In this document: positions 29,966 to 44,488 of the stretch, piece after piece
Numbering within the stretch: position 1 is the stretch's first letter
Layout: each line of letters starts with the position of its first letter
NCBI GenBank assembly: GCA_009746045.1
Contig: RPFO01000090.1
Location: forward strand, 1,423,689 to 1,487,688
Source of the DNA: Mesostigma viride
Taxonomy: Eukaryota > Streptophyta > Mesostigmatophyceae > Mesostigmatales > Mesostigmataceae
Direction of reading: 5' to 3'
Length of the DNA: 64,000 bases
Program-made: the position numbers and the translations under genes
The notes under the pieces: generated by a model
The model's input: only the letters and a program-made list of their open reading frames with translations
What the model was told of the DNA's origin: nothing
Databases searched by the model: none

Positions 29966-30637
29966 TAGTTAATGAATTAAACTCGTGCTCCCGTTGGGGA
30001 GTCACGGATCGAGCACCGAAGTGCTTAAATTAATCCCTGCATGTGCACAACAGGAAGAAAGGGCAGAGATCCCCTTTCTCCTTCATGCCAGAGGCATGCC
30101 ACAGCGGCAATCGAACACGCCGTAGAGGCATAGACGATCCGGCGAGTGCTGTGGGTGCAATAATAAGACCCATGTGAGCATATCATCAGTAACAAGTAGC
30201 GTGGGCAAGTAAACTGATCATAGCCAGGACGTAGCATGGCTGTACAAGGGCTAAGCTGAGGTTATGGCTGGTTGTGTACCGTGTGTTAGCGGTGCACGTG
30301 GCTATAGGTATATGGTGGCACAGCTAGGCAAACATTCTAGGCATGGCTGCCATGGCGGCAGTGACTACCAATGAATACAAGCTGGGGCTGTTCAAGCTAT
30401 TCTAGCCCGCAGGGGGCGTCCGCATCTTGTGGTTAATCATCAGGTCCCCGCCCCTCCAGTACCCCTTGGGCTTCTGGTGGGGGTCCTGCTTGTGGCGGAG
30501 GTATTCCGGCCACAGATCGCGTCGCTGCTGCTGCTGAGCGGGGGTCAGGTCGTCGTCCAGCGTCTAGGTGACTGTCATGCAACCTCTTGCGACGAGAAAG
30601 GAACCGCCGCTTGTCGTCGGGGGAGGGGAAGGTGAGC
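29966..30637 (-). mobile_element. 5'-truncated ORF1-type retroelement
   Basis: The orientation is minus. The tail TTAGTTAATGAATTAA comes first on the plus strand, next to the stem-loop sequence. Then comes the same 3' UTR as at 327-780 and the last part of ORF1 (DDKRRFLSRRKRLHD, then PAQQQQRRDLWPEYLRHKQD in a shifted frame). Flanking TACCAT at 29960-29965 and 30638-30643 is a short target duplication inside a dispersed repeat. Confidence 0.75.
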
Positions 30638-30743
30638 TACCATGGTCCGGATTCTCCCGATTTCTGGCCTGCGCTGTTTGTTTCCTTGATATAATCCTCA
30701 TCTGAGCTGTCCTCTACTGTAATGTCAGCTTACAGGAGCATCC

Positions 30744-31235
30744 ATGAGCGGGAAGACGGGTATCTCTGCCCCCTTCCCAGCGCCGGTGCAGCCTCCTGGG
30801 CTGACCTGCTCAAGAGCCAGGCAACGTACCTCTACCACCACCGCCATCACCACCAAGCTCCAGGAGCTGGAAGACACGCGCCGCGAGGCCGCTGACCGCG
30901 ACCGTCGCCGCTGCCGGGTCATCCTCAGGCGCTTCGACAATCGACATGCAGCCGGAGGCCGGAGACCCCAGCTAGACTCTCTTCTCGACGAGCTGAAGAA
31001 ACAACTGCATGGAGCTGCCACATGCGACACGGCAGCCGGGCGCCTACCGCCTGCCCCATCCACGTGCATGACATTTAAGGCTGGGCCCCCTCCAGTGGTT
31101 CTCACCTTCAGCGACATCACAGCCCGAGTTCGGTTCCTCTCTCGCCGCAAGAAGCTAGCTGGTGAACACCTCCTGGTCGCTTGACGACGACCTGACGCCA
31201 GCCCAGCAGCAGCAACGCCGCGGTCACTTTATCAC
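30744..31235 (+). pseudogene. L1-type ORF1 fragment
   Basis: This fragment encodes ITTKLQELEDTRREAADRDR, RRCRVILRRFD, PPVVLTFSDITARVRFLSRR and DDDLTPAQQQQRRG, the coiled coil, RRM and CTD pattern of L1 ORF1 proteins. It is joined at about 31235 to an inverted reverse transcriptase fragment, with GTCAC at the junction. It is truncated at both ends. Confidence 0.7.
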
Positions 31236-31237
31236 CA

Positions 31238-32009
31238 TCGCCTCAGTTTTGACACTAATCTCCAACCCCACCGCCCTCGCCTCCAAGCCCAGACAGATCC
31301 AGCCAGGTCTGAATGTGCTCGGGGCGCTCGATGATCAGGGTGGTATCATCCGCATGCATAAATCAGGTCGGACAGGTGGTAGCCAGGGCCACCGCCGCCG
31401 TGTTCGCCCTCGTTAATTAAGGATGTCCAAGCCGGGCTCGAACCCCTTAAGAGCAGTAAAGCGCGCACGTGCCCGGCGCATGACGTTATACACGACAATA
31501 ATGAACAGATATGGGAACAGGACACAACCTTGCCACACCCCGTGGTGAAGGGGGAATGGTGGCCAGGGTGGTGCCTTCCGCTGTCCGAACTACTGCCTGT
31601 GAGCCGGCTCTCATACAGTCGACGAATGGCAGCAATAAATTATGGTGGTACCCGATCCAGAGCTAGGATGGCCCAAAGAGCCTCCCAGAGGACCGTGTTA
31701 AAGGCCTTGATATAGTCAACAAAAATGAAGACCAGCGGCAAACTGTCAGGGCAAAGGCGACGCACCTCCTCCATCAACCGGCGCGCGACAAACACAGCAA
31801 TGGCAGTGTTACGGCCACGACGGAAACCCATCTGAGACTCACCCAGGTGTGGGTCCAGCGCGGCGTGGAGCCTGTGCAGCATCATGCACATGAAGACCTT
31901 CAGCGCGGCGCTCAGGAGGCAGACACCCCGATAGTTACCGGGGTCAGCAGCAGAGCCCTTCTTGTACAGCATGACTCGATGAATGTTAGCCAGCCTAATG
32001 TCCACGGCT
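31238..32009 (-). pseudogene. LINE reverse transcriptase fragment
   Basis: Read on the minus strand from about 32009: RVMLYKKGSAADPGNYRGVC, MGFRRGRNTAIAVFVARRL, FIFVDYIKAFNTVLW, then GVWQGCVLFPYLFIIVV and GFEPGLDILN, with frameshifts and stops. These are reverse transcriptase motifs 1 to 5 of an L1-like LINE. It meets the ORF1 fragment head to head at about 31235. It is the closest intact relative of the LINE that element A interrupted. Confidence 0.8.
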
Positions 32010-32140
32010 ACACATATGATCCATGTACATACCTCAATTCATTTCCACGATCATCCTGGTTGACTCGACAAACACGGATATAAGATAACCGAAGGCTCGA
32101 GCTACCATGGGCCCTCCGGATTCTTCCAGATCATTTCTGG

Positions 32141-32515
32141 CCTAATTAATTAATTAGTCTCGTGTCCCCGTTGGGGGACCACGGAGCACTGAATTCCCCA
32201 GTTTAAGATATAGTGGACGTCTCCCCACGACGTCAATATGTACATGTATGTCCACAGCTAGTCTAAAATATGGGCCTCAAGTGAGGCCTCGAGCTAATCT
32301 TGCACGCAAACTATGCCTACCATGCTTAGCAGCTTCTCCTACGGCTTTGCAAGGCAGCCGCCCAAGCGCTGCAGTACCAGTATAGTGACCAATGGGTCTA
32401 GCACAGTGTCCTACGCCTTCGCTAGGCAACCCCTTCTTGGATGGGGGTGGCGATGATGTTGTCCGCAAGCAACTACGTCCGCCCCTATACCTCCTTGTCA
32501 ACATACATCACCGCG
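32141..32515 (-). mobile_element. Retroelement 3' end fragment with stem-loop and TTAA tail
   Basis: The tail TAATTAATTAATTA (32145-32158) is followed on the plus strand by GTCTCGTGTCCCCGTTGGGGGACCACGGAGCACT. Read on the minus strand, this forms the same GTGCTCCGT hairpin as the other copies. The remaining sequence up to about 32515 is a diverged 3' UTR. The 5' boundary and target duplication were not found. Confidence 0.55.
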
Positions 32516-32537
32516 TCGCCTCAACCCCCCGCCCCCC

Positions 32538-35225
32538 TCACAGCAGCTTGATCAAGTTATCCGCCAGCAGCTCCTGCAGCACCTGCTCCTCCTTGTCAAA
32601 GTTGTGGTAGCGGTGCTGGTGCACCTCGCGCGCTTTCGCCGCCTCCTGCCCCGTCAACCGCGCGGCTGGCTCCTCGGGCCGCGGGTAGTAGTGGTGCATG
32701 TACCCCGCGGGGTTGCGGCCCACGTCGAACCCTGCCAGGGTGGGCCGGATGCCGCACTCGAGGAGCAGCATGATGGCGTACCTGCGGGTGCAACGGGTAC
32801 GAAAACGTTGCAAAGCCGCAGTGTCATGGGGACGTGGGGACAGGAGGTACGCAAGGGGACCAATCAGACGCTCAAACACAACCTTACATTTCAAACACGA
32901 CCTTACACTTCAAGTCGGTTTTACACGGGCCTCTGCTGCGATGTCACACGCGAACATTAAAAAATGGACATTGCACGGTGGCCCACGCGATGATGAATGG
33001 GGCGTCAAGGAAGGGCAGCAACGGAAGGGAGGTGCCTCCCAGTCCTGTGCACATGTGTGGTGAACGGGGCTGTGGGCTGCCCCTTGTTGTGCGACAGTCA
33101 TGTCATCGCCCATGCCTGAGAGGCACTGGTTTCTGAACGAAGAAGCAAGGGAACATACACAAGTGGATGAAATACGTGGCCATCCCAGTCCCTTGTCGCA
33201 ACGCTCCCATGCAGCTGTGCAGCGGTTGGCCCCACATGGAGCCGAATCGAGCCCTTCAATCACGCAGTCTCCATGCTTCGCTGTCACCCAGCAGAAACAC
33301 CCCGCACTATGCAACAAACACCACGTGTACTTTGGATGGCTCCATGAAGCAAACCACTTTGCGATGTCATAGCAACCACTCTGCAATTTCATAGCAACCA
33401 CTCTGCAATTTCATAGCACTTTGCGGCACTCAGGTGCCGTTGCGCCGCGTCATCCGATGCACGACCACTCCCTATCCCTTTGTATCGATACCCACATGCC
33501 ATTGACCTATCCCCTTCTATCTATACCCACATGCCATTGCCCTATCCCCTTCTATCTATACCCACATGCCATTGCCCTATCCCCTTCTATCTATACCCAT
33601 ATGCGATTGAGCTATGCCCTTCTATCTATACCCACATGCCATTGCCCTATCCCCTTCCATCGATACCCACATGCCATTGACCTATCCCCTTCTATCTATA
33701 CCCACATGCCATTGACCTATCCCCTTCTATCTATACCCACATGCCATTGCCCTATCCCCTTCTATTTATGCCCACATGCCATTGCCCTATCCCCTTCCAT
33801 CTATACCCACATGCCATCGCCCTATCCCCTTCTATTTATGCCCACACGCCATTGCCCTATCCCCTTCCATCTATACCCACATGCCATCGCCCTATCCCCT
33901 TCTATCTATACCCACATGCCATTGACCTATCCCCTTCTATCTATACCCACATGCCATTGACCTATCCCCTTCTATCTATACCCACACGCCATTGCCCTAT
34001 CCCCTTCCATCTATACCCACATGCCATCGCCCTATCCCCTTCTATTTATACCCACATGCCATTGCGCAGCGTGGTCTTCTTGTCGAAGCGCGTCGTCAAC
34101 CCAGGGAATGCGCGGGACAGCTTGTCCAGGACCTTGTTTGCGAGCGCGCCCGAAGGCCACGGCATGAAGCGCCAGACGCCCTCCAGGTCGCGCACCGTGC
34201 GCGGCGCGTGGGGGGACGTGAGAACGAATGCAGGGACGTACGTGCCCGCGATGATCACCTTAATGGGCCGGGCCGGGGGGGCGGGATTCTTATTATTCTT
34301 CCCGCCGGCACTGGCGCGTCCTTCCTTCTCCGGCCGGTACACCTCCCCCCAGAACTTCAGCATGTCGGCGTCGGTGCAGCAGGACGCGACGGACATGTTG
34401 AACTGCTTCTTCTGCGTGTGGTCACAGCGGCAGACCTCGGAGAGGGAGCCGAGGAAGAGGATGGTCGTGCGGGTACCGACCATGGGCTCGAAGCCGCGCG
34501 TCTTAACGTTGTTGAAGCGCATGACCTGGCAGAGGGGGTGGCCGGGGGGGTGATGTCGAAGAAATGCCTCCGTTGGGAGGTTGCGGAGGCCGAGAATGGT
34601 AGATCGCCATCAGGGGGCAAAATTCGGGGAAATACTCGCGGGCGGGATGGAATGGATTTGATACACGCGGCTGAGGCAGATAGGTTGGATGGGACGCGCT
34701 AATGCCAAGTGTACCACCAGGGAATCCCAGTAGTTATGCATCCATATCCAGTGAATGGCAGGTGGGCAGCACTCTGGCAGGCAGAACCTGCCAGGCCAAT
34801 TGTCAATTACATCCGGCGGGATGAACACAATCGTTAACTTCGCATATCGCGCGCGCAAGAAAAGCGAAACTTACCTCCGGAAAGCGGTCAATATCAGGAC
34901 CCAGCGGGCGGTCGACTAGACTTCCACCATTACCTACCAAAACTACATCGTTGACTTTCAGGTTCATACCCTCCAATGCGCATCCGACTCGCTTATTCAT
35001 TTTATCTGCCCCGTGTCGGTTCATGCAGAGCAATAATTCTTTAAGCAAGGATTCCATTTTGTCATGCTCCTGCCACGGTGGGAGCTTATGCTCCGCTGCC
35101 CACTTGCGAAAATCAGCAATGCGGCCTGCTGCATTGCAGTCACGCTGCGACTCAGCTTCAAGCGACGTCGATGCAAGACAGAGAACCACAATTAGGAGCT
35201 TGTAACGCCAGCAGACATGCTCCAT
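32538..35225 (-). CDS. Sialyltransferase-like protein (GT29 family), three exons
   Basis: The exons are 35225-34875 (donor GTAAGT), 34525-34056 (acceptor CTGCCAG, donor GTGGGT) and 32781-32538 (acceptor CCCGCAG, ends TGA). Phases 0 and 2 agree, giving 354 residues, a normal GT29 length. The N-terminus MEHVCWRYKLLIVVLCLAS is a signal peptide or type II anchor, as in Golgi glycosyltransferases. Sialylmotif L is VVLVGNGGSLVDRPLGPDID followed by RFPEVMRFNNVKTRGFE, spanning the first junction. Motif S lies at LRNGM/YAIMLLLECG, then LAGFDVG. HHYY matches motif III, and HNFDKEE matches the H-x4-E motif VS. The predicted role is transfer of a sialic acid-like sugar from a CMP donor in the Golgi. Plant and algal family members may act on other sugars such as Kdo or Dha, so the substrate is not certain. 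Intron 2 is dominated by a 36 bp minisatellite. Confidence 0.85.
33485..34060. repeat. 36 bp minisatellite built from the exon 2 splice donor of the sialyltransferase gene
   Basis: About 16 units of 36 bp (CCCACATGCCATTGCCCTAT then CCCCTTCTATCTATA). The right end of the array runs into the exon. On the minus strand each unit carries GCAATGGCAT followed by GTGGGTATA, that is, the last 10 bases of exon 2 plus its 5' splice site. The array lies at the start of intron 2. Confidence 0.9.
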
Positions 35226-38007
35226 TAGGCAGATACCCGCAAATTTCCAAGAAAAAAATTGTCATGAGAGCATAGCCATTAATTTCATGCGAGAATCAAT
35301 ATCAAAAGTTGACAATGAAAGTAAATCGTGTTGTTAGGGTATCGCGAACAGGCATAATTTCGAGAGGCCCTGCAAAGTATGGCACGCCTGACCGCCATAC
35401 TTATTACAGGGGATTGTCTTGACTTGCCTGCAGGCTTGCAGGTCCGAAGCCAGTGCTGCTCTGCACGCCGCGTGGCAGTCGCATCTGCTCTGGGTTGTCG
35501 ACAACTTCTGTACGGCTCCTAGTGCAAACTGCCCGTATAGTTCACTCACTACTCGATAGTACAGAAGCTCAGTGATAGCTTGTATTCCGCGCTTGCGACG
35601 AAGTTGAACGAAGCTGCCAACTCAGCTCGAGCTTCCCGGTCTGGCGTCTGTCACGTTGTCTATCGCTCATGGAGGAGACATGGCTGGACGCACGCTGGCA
35701 AGGCCCTGTTGGCTGTTATGTATGTTTCATACCAACCATCTCAATTTATTACAGCCAGGGGTAGTAGTCCAGGCAGCAGTCCTTGCATATACGCCGCGTG
35801 CGGCCTTTTTTATCTCACTGCACTGTTCCCTAGCAGCATAGCCCGACAGCACGCGTTTCACCAGGTTGGCCCATTGCTCACAGCGTGTGACGAGAACACT
35901 TCAATTTTCTGCGTCAGATTCGCCCAATGCCTGCGTAGAATCCTCGCTTGCGCCATGCGAATTCACAGCCAAGAATTGCTTGAATAGCCTCGGATTGGGG
36001 TTTGTTTAATCCCCATCTTGCCGGACTTCGGAAAGCGCGCGCTTGCCTCACAATCCTACCAATATGGGGGAAGGCAGCAGCGGCGGCTTTAACGTTTCGG
36101 TATGTGATGGAAGCTCATCTAAGGGGGGAACACCAAATACCTGGAAAAGCAGGAATAAATCATGCCATGTATGGCTACCATTCTCGTGCCATATACCAGT
36201 GCGCTAGCTTAACGACACTTTGGCGGACAAATATCTCCACTCGATGTTCGTGCATTGCCTGCAGATCACTCCACGTGTATTGACGCGGCTGATAAATGAA
36301 AAAGATTCCAGGGAAGGCAAGAAGAGGCGGGCCCCACGGAGGGCATCCTCGCCTGGTCGGCCACCCTCGCCGGGCGCCCTTCCTCGCCCCCCGGCGTCTG
36401 TCTTGACACGTCAGCCACCCGCGCCCGCTGCCCCTGCCGTGGAGCGCAACCGGAATCGCGAGCTATCGGTCGCCGTGGCTAGCAGCGTAAGCATGGCCAG
36501 CACCCGCGCTGTCAATACCGAGTCTTAAACTCTTAATCACAAGGATTGGGGGGACGATGTCTTGGTTTCTGCCTCGGTCACAGCAGGTGCCAGCACCAGT
36601 TGGCGCTAGGTTAGGTCAGCAAGCGCTGTGGTTGGTCTAACCAAGGGGACCACCACGGACGCTGGCATTAGGGTCTGGGCAGGAATGCACTGGCAGAAGG
36701 AGCTTGCAGTGCTTATTTCGTGGGGTTCACTTCTGGATGTCGGTCGTATCGTGGGTATATTCTGGGTGGTATACACATGGCTATTATTGTGTGAGTACAG
36801 TACAAGCATTGTGTAAGTACAGTACTAGCATTGTGTGATTACGGTACTAATCCTGTGTGAGTACAGTGCTAGCATTGTGTGATTGCGGTACTAATCTTGT
36901 GTGAGTACAGTGCTGGCATTGTGTGATTACGGTACTAATCTTGTGTGAGTACAGTGCTATTATTTTGTGAGTTCAGTACTAGTATTGTGTGAGTCGACGT
37001 ACAGAATTAGCTTTGTGTGAATACGGCACTAGCATTATTGTGTTGTATCGCATGCACATGCTCCGCATGGGGTCCACAAGGCTGCTGTTTTTTCCGGCAC
37101 GCACGCATCTAGCGATGAGACAAGGTACTGACAGTCGCAGTCGAGACTAGACATATTTGTCAACGTACTTGTCCCCTTGTCCCCTGTTCTCTCTAACCTC
37201 TTCTCTTCCATGGCGGCCTAGCATGACGAAACGGCCTTAGCGGCAATGTGGCATGTCGGGCCGCCAAAGCCCGTACTGTTATCCCCCCGTCGCAAGCCCC
37301 CCCCCACCCCCCATTGGTCATCCGCCCTCTGGCCCTCTATGCTCAGTACTTTTTTTTTCCTGATTGTAGTTGCTGGTGTGTTCCCTTATTCTTCTCCTTC
37401 CTCATATTTCCTTAGTTGTGCTTCTACTCTTTTATTCATGGATATGCCGGGCCCTGACCCTGTTCTCACACACGCATGCGCGCCCACTCAGCCATGCACA
37501 CTCGCGCACACATCAACGCACATAGTCACACACAGACGAGCAGAGGCACGTACCGCCATGCGTGCACACAAGCACACACGTGCATGCGAACACGCACATA
37601 AGACCGCGTGCATGCCTAACGCACATCCAACACCGCCCATGCCTAACCTCCCCCCGCTCTGCCTCCCCCGCTTTCTACCACTATTTGCTCACGAAACATT
37701 TCCCTCCACGTGTTAAGGACACGCTTCGATCACCTTTTTGTATTGCGTCTCTTTTTTTCCTTCTGGGTTGAACGCCTCGGGCTTGCGTGCTGCCTTGGTT
37801 TGTGCTACATCCACCATCCCTTCTCCCATGCCCTGTTTCTCCCCCCCCCCCCCCCCCTTTCACCCCTCCCTCCCCTCATTCTCCCCCCCCCCCCCCCCTC
37901 CTTCATCCCCCAGCATGCCGTGTCGCCCATGCCTCTCTTATCTTCCGCTACTCATTCTCCCCCCCTTCTCTTCTCCAACCCACCCATCCCCACCTCTCAA
38001 CCCCCAG
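35226..38007. other. Region between two host genes
   Basis: There is no clear gene. A minisatellite at about 36785-37035 has units like GTGTGAGTACAGTACTAGCA. Poly-C runs lie at about 37842-37858 and 37885-37902. A Pro/Arg-rich open stretch (about 36311-36486) ends AGCAGC before GTAAGC in phase 0, and could be an upstream exon of the CHCH gene, whose next known exon also begins in phase 0. That link is only a suggestion. Near 37910, CCCCCAGCATGCCGTGTCG is a diverged copy of the acceptor and start of the exon at 38008. Confidence 0.4.
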
Positions 38008-40883
<2,876 letters not shown>

Positions 40884-42459
40884 GTAAGTTGAATGCATGC
40901 ATGGGCCAAGGGCTACCAGGTGGGTGGGAGCATGAGCAATTGAGCCACCCATCAACGTACCTAGATACATGGGCCCTTTGTATAGTACTACTATATTATT
41001 GTTGTCATTTCTATTATTGTTATTTTGTTTTATTTTCGTGAATATATATGCGGGGCAACTAGGCAACATGCCGCGCCATAATGCTTATCCACTTCATTGT
41101 TTCCTCTATCATACGCGGACGTGTCTTACTGATCGTCCTGTCCATACTTATATATATTCGCGATTGCTGCATGTGCAAATAGTGTTTATGTTCATATCCC
41201 ACGCACACTTTGAAGTTCATCGTCACGTTGCGAATCTATGACGCACCGCGGATGGCTATGCAAGCCGAAGCACTGCACCACGCACCTTAGTACTTCTATG
41301 CATTGATTGAGAAATCAGTACAGGACACGTGGCATCCAACGCCACTGTGCACATGACCTAGATTATAGACGTGTCTCTGCTTACCTGTGTCATGAATCAG
41401 CTCGAATAAATCGACCCCTGTTTGGTTTGGTTGGGGGTCAGAAAGCATTGTCAGCGCAGGTGTTTCGCGCATTCCCGCAAGACAGAGAAGCATCAGAATA
41501 GTTTGGATGACCAGTTCTGGGTTTTCTGCCGTGTGGCAATGTGAGCCTCACAAGTCTTAACCGACTGACCAAATGTGTCGCATACGTGCAACACGTGGCT
41601 GCCAAATCGGGTGGATCGTTACCTTTTTCGTTTTGGCGCGAACAGGAGGCTGTCAAGGCATGAGCGAGAGGTCTGCAGACAAGCTGCTGTAGTCCTGAGT
41701 GGTGCTGCGAAACTTGACCTGCCTTTGGAAATGGCATGCATTGATCATCCTGAGTGTCTGGAGAAGGCTGTGCAACGTTTTGGGTGTCGTGGTAGAACGG
41801 TCCTGGGCAATCTGTTTTGCCAGCCCCGGCATTATGTGCCTTCTGACTTGAAATCAGGTGGCCGGATGGATGAGCATGTGCCACAGATTCCACTGTGGCC
41901 ATTGTTTTATTGTGGTTGATGAACATGCTGTTTCCAGCTGGCGCAGGGAACAGTGGTCAATCCAAGTGGCCAGTGGGCAATCCTGGTGGACTGTTGGAGG
42001 GTTTCGGTCCCTGACTATGATGATTGGAATTGGAAAACACTTGTGATCATACTGACTTCCCAGTAAGGGAAGTGCTCTAATGTCCTGATGGCACAGCTCA
42101 ACCTGCTCATTCTCTAGTACGTGCAACTACTCTAGATTCGCGCGACAGTGTCTGCAAGGACTGCCAACATATTTTCTTTGTCCAGCTGTGTCTTTTGTTA
42201 TTTTCAAGGAGACAACTATATCTATTGCATCAATGACAAATTAGTGCGTTGAAGCTGCCCTTGTTATTTCATCTCTGGTGTTTAATTCGTGGGTCCAAGG
42301 TATCGCACTACATCAATGTGTACCATGCAGCGAGGACATTACTTGATTATAATTAATTAAGGACATTAAGGGGAGGTGTGCCACCAAACCCCCCCAAAAC
42401 TGGAATACACTTGTTTCAATATGAATTCAATTGAATTATGCCCAGCCATGATTAGGGGC
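40884..42459. other. Region without a recognised gene
   Basis: Just after the CHCH exon 3 donor, CTACCAGGTGGGT near 40915 is one duplicate of that exon end. A plus-strand open stretch (about 41575-41919) with no start of clear quality and no known domain is noted but not called. The last exon of the CHCH gene may lie here. Confidence 0.35.
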
Positions 42460-42471
42460 ACTAAATAACAT

Positions 42472-44488
42472 TAATTAATTAATTAATTAAAATCATAGCT
42501 CCGTTGGGAGCATATGTAACACATAGCCCTGAGAAAGGGGCATCTATGGGTTTGTAATACAATCAGGGCTACAACCTGCAGGTGGAGGATGTACAACTGT
42601 CACCTGCTCTGGGTGCACAAGGTGCACCTGCACCGCCATGATGGTTCATGCCTCCTTAACAAGCACAGGCACCCAGGGGGGGCTTGAGGAGAGGGCCTAG
42701 AAGGCCTGCATGACATATGGGGTGGAGGGTATGTGGCTAGGCTATAGCTGGTGTACACATGGCATCTCAGCAGAGAGTAACTCCCTGCATAGGCATCGCA
42801 TGGCTAAATTCTTAATGCATCATCCATGGGAGGTCCCATTGTAGGCTGGGCGCGGCTAGATACTGAAAGCATCATCCATGGGGGCCATTATGGGCGCACA
42901 TGCGCGTGGGCCACTTGCAAGGCTAAGCCTATCTAATCTACACTACTGGTATATTCCCTAGCCTGGAGTGGCAGGAGGGGCCTGCCAGGGCTTGTGGTCA
43001 ACGTGGATGACCCGGCCCCCCTCCAGTATACCGGCTTCCCCCCTGCACGCTGCCGGAGCTGAAGGTAGGTCGGCCATAGCTCGCGTCGCCGCTGTTGCTG
43101 GGCCAAGGTCAAGTCGTCGTCCAGCGTGAAGCGAGTCTCCGAGAGCTTCTTGCGGCATTTAAGGAACGCCAGCTTGTCCGTCATGTACTTAAAGGTGAGG
43201 AGCACGGGTGCCGGGCCAGCCTTCCCCCGCGCGCGGGGGAGGCGGACAACCGACATGTCCAGCTCACCAGTGAGTAACATGGGGGCAAGAATGGCGCGCG
43301 CTTAACTGCCTCAAGGAGACTCGTGGAGGTCTCACCTGCCGGCTGGTCGAAGTGCTTGACGATGACATTGTGGCTGCGCTTGTCGAGCTCGGCCGCCTCG
43401 CGAAGGTCGAGGGCTTGTTGCTTGAGTTGTGCCGCGATGGTGGAGGTGGTGGAGGTGGTGTGATGCTTAAGCAAGTCCGCCCAGGTGGAGGGAACATCAC
43501 TGGCCGGGCCAGCAGGTGCCGGCTGGGCAGCGATTTCCTGCACCGCTTGGGCGGTGAGGCCGGCGGTGTCATGCAAGCTCTCAAGGGCGGTGGCGGTGGC
43601 TTGAAGGCGTTGGTCGAGGTCGAGGAGCTGGGCTTTGATGTCGGCAGTGAAGGCGGAAACGGCGGTGGAGGTGGAGGCGGCGGCGGTGGAAATCTGAGGA
43701 AGTTCAGCAGTCAGCGTGCCGCCGATTGCTGAAATGTCGGCAGCAAGGGGGGTCACGTGCTGCTGGAAGGCTTCCGTCAGGATGGAACGGAGTGTGGGGG
43801 CGGAGATGGATGGAGCCCAGATCTCGCCGTCGGAGCGCTTGAGAAGGGAGTTGAGGATGGCGTGCTGGAGTTCGGGGCGCTTGCACCCGGGCAGCAGGGT
43901 GAGGTGTCGCCAGAGGCGGCCGTCCGGGAGAAGGAGGCGATTGTTCTCGTGGAGATGGAGGCACAGGTCGTAAAGCGAAGCGTAGTCCCCGAATAAGATG
44001 CATCTCATAGCATCGGTCGGAGACGGGTTGGTCCAGTCGTAATCAGTGACCATGAAAGGCAGTTGCCGAAAGCTCGGTTCGATTGAGGGGCGGGAGGGCC
44101 CTCCTGTTTTGTCGGCTGAGCGGGTGCGCTTGGGGTCAGGCGATGCAGATGGCGAGGCGTTAAGCCCGGGAGGTTGCTGGACGACCACCAGTGCACGACT
44201 AGTGTCGCCGCTGCCTGCCGGACCTGATGGCGGAGCTGCAGCCTGAGCTGCAGACGTATTTTCATTGCCGAGCGCAGCCGCCAGGCTGCGTTGCGTCGAG
44301 GCGCGTTTATTCGCCATATATTGCGTAATAGCGTCGGAAAATTATATCAGCATGTGCGTCTTAGAAAGACGAAGCGATTGTGATATTCACGGCTAAATTC
44401 GGTGCTCAAACGTGAAAGTTATGAGCTCCGACAGCCATGGCTACCTCGTGGCCGGAACCTCGTTCACTCCACCCATATAGGGCATTCA
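42472..44488 (-). mobile_element. Full-length ORF1-only non-LTR retroelement (HAL1-like) with 12 bp target duplication
   Basis: Direct repeats ACTAAATAACAT at 42460-42471 and 44489-44500 enclose the element. On the minus strand it has a 5' UTR of about 170 bp, a single ORF1 (44317 to about 42934), and a 3' UTR of about 460 bp. It then has a small hairpin (GCTCCCAACGGAGC) and a (TTAA)n tail. There is no endonuclease or reverse transcriptase. The long target duplication and complete ORF1 with a proper 5' UTR argue against simple truncation. It must borrow its machinery from an L1-like LINE such as the one at 44992-47132, which ends in the same kind of tail. Confidence 0.85.
42934..44317 (-). 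CDS. L1-type ORF1 protein, one frameshift
   Basis: The start is ATG 44317 (MANKRASTQRSLAAAL). Residues 1-80 are low-complexity. Residues around 180-300 form a helical coiled-coil region (ADIKAQLLDLDQRLQATATA). After KRSHNVIVKHFDQPAGETST comes an RRM-like domain. The frame breaks near 43290. It resumes with LLTGELDMSVVRLPRARGKA, PAPVLLTFKYMTDKLAFLKC and the CTD-like LDDDLTLAQQQRRRELWPTY, stopping at about 42934. This order is that of mammalian L1 ORF1p (coiled coil, RRM, CTD), an RNA-binding trimer. A single indel is the only damage seen, so the element is young. Confidence 0.8.

Noticed and set aside
33421-34553. Plus-strand frame of Pro/His/Ile repeats continuing into unique sequence
   Set aside because: It is antisense to the sialyltransferase gene; the repeated part is the intronic 36 bp minisatellite.
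41438-41926. Overlapping open frames on both strands
   Set aside because: No recognisable domain, no splice context and no clear start.
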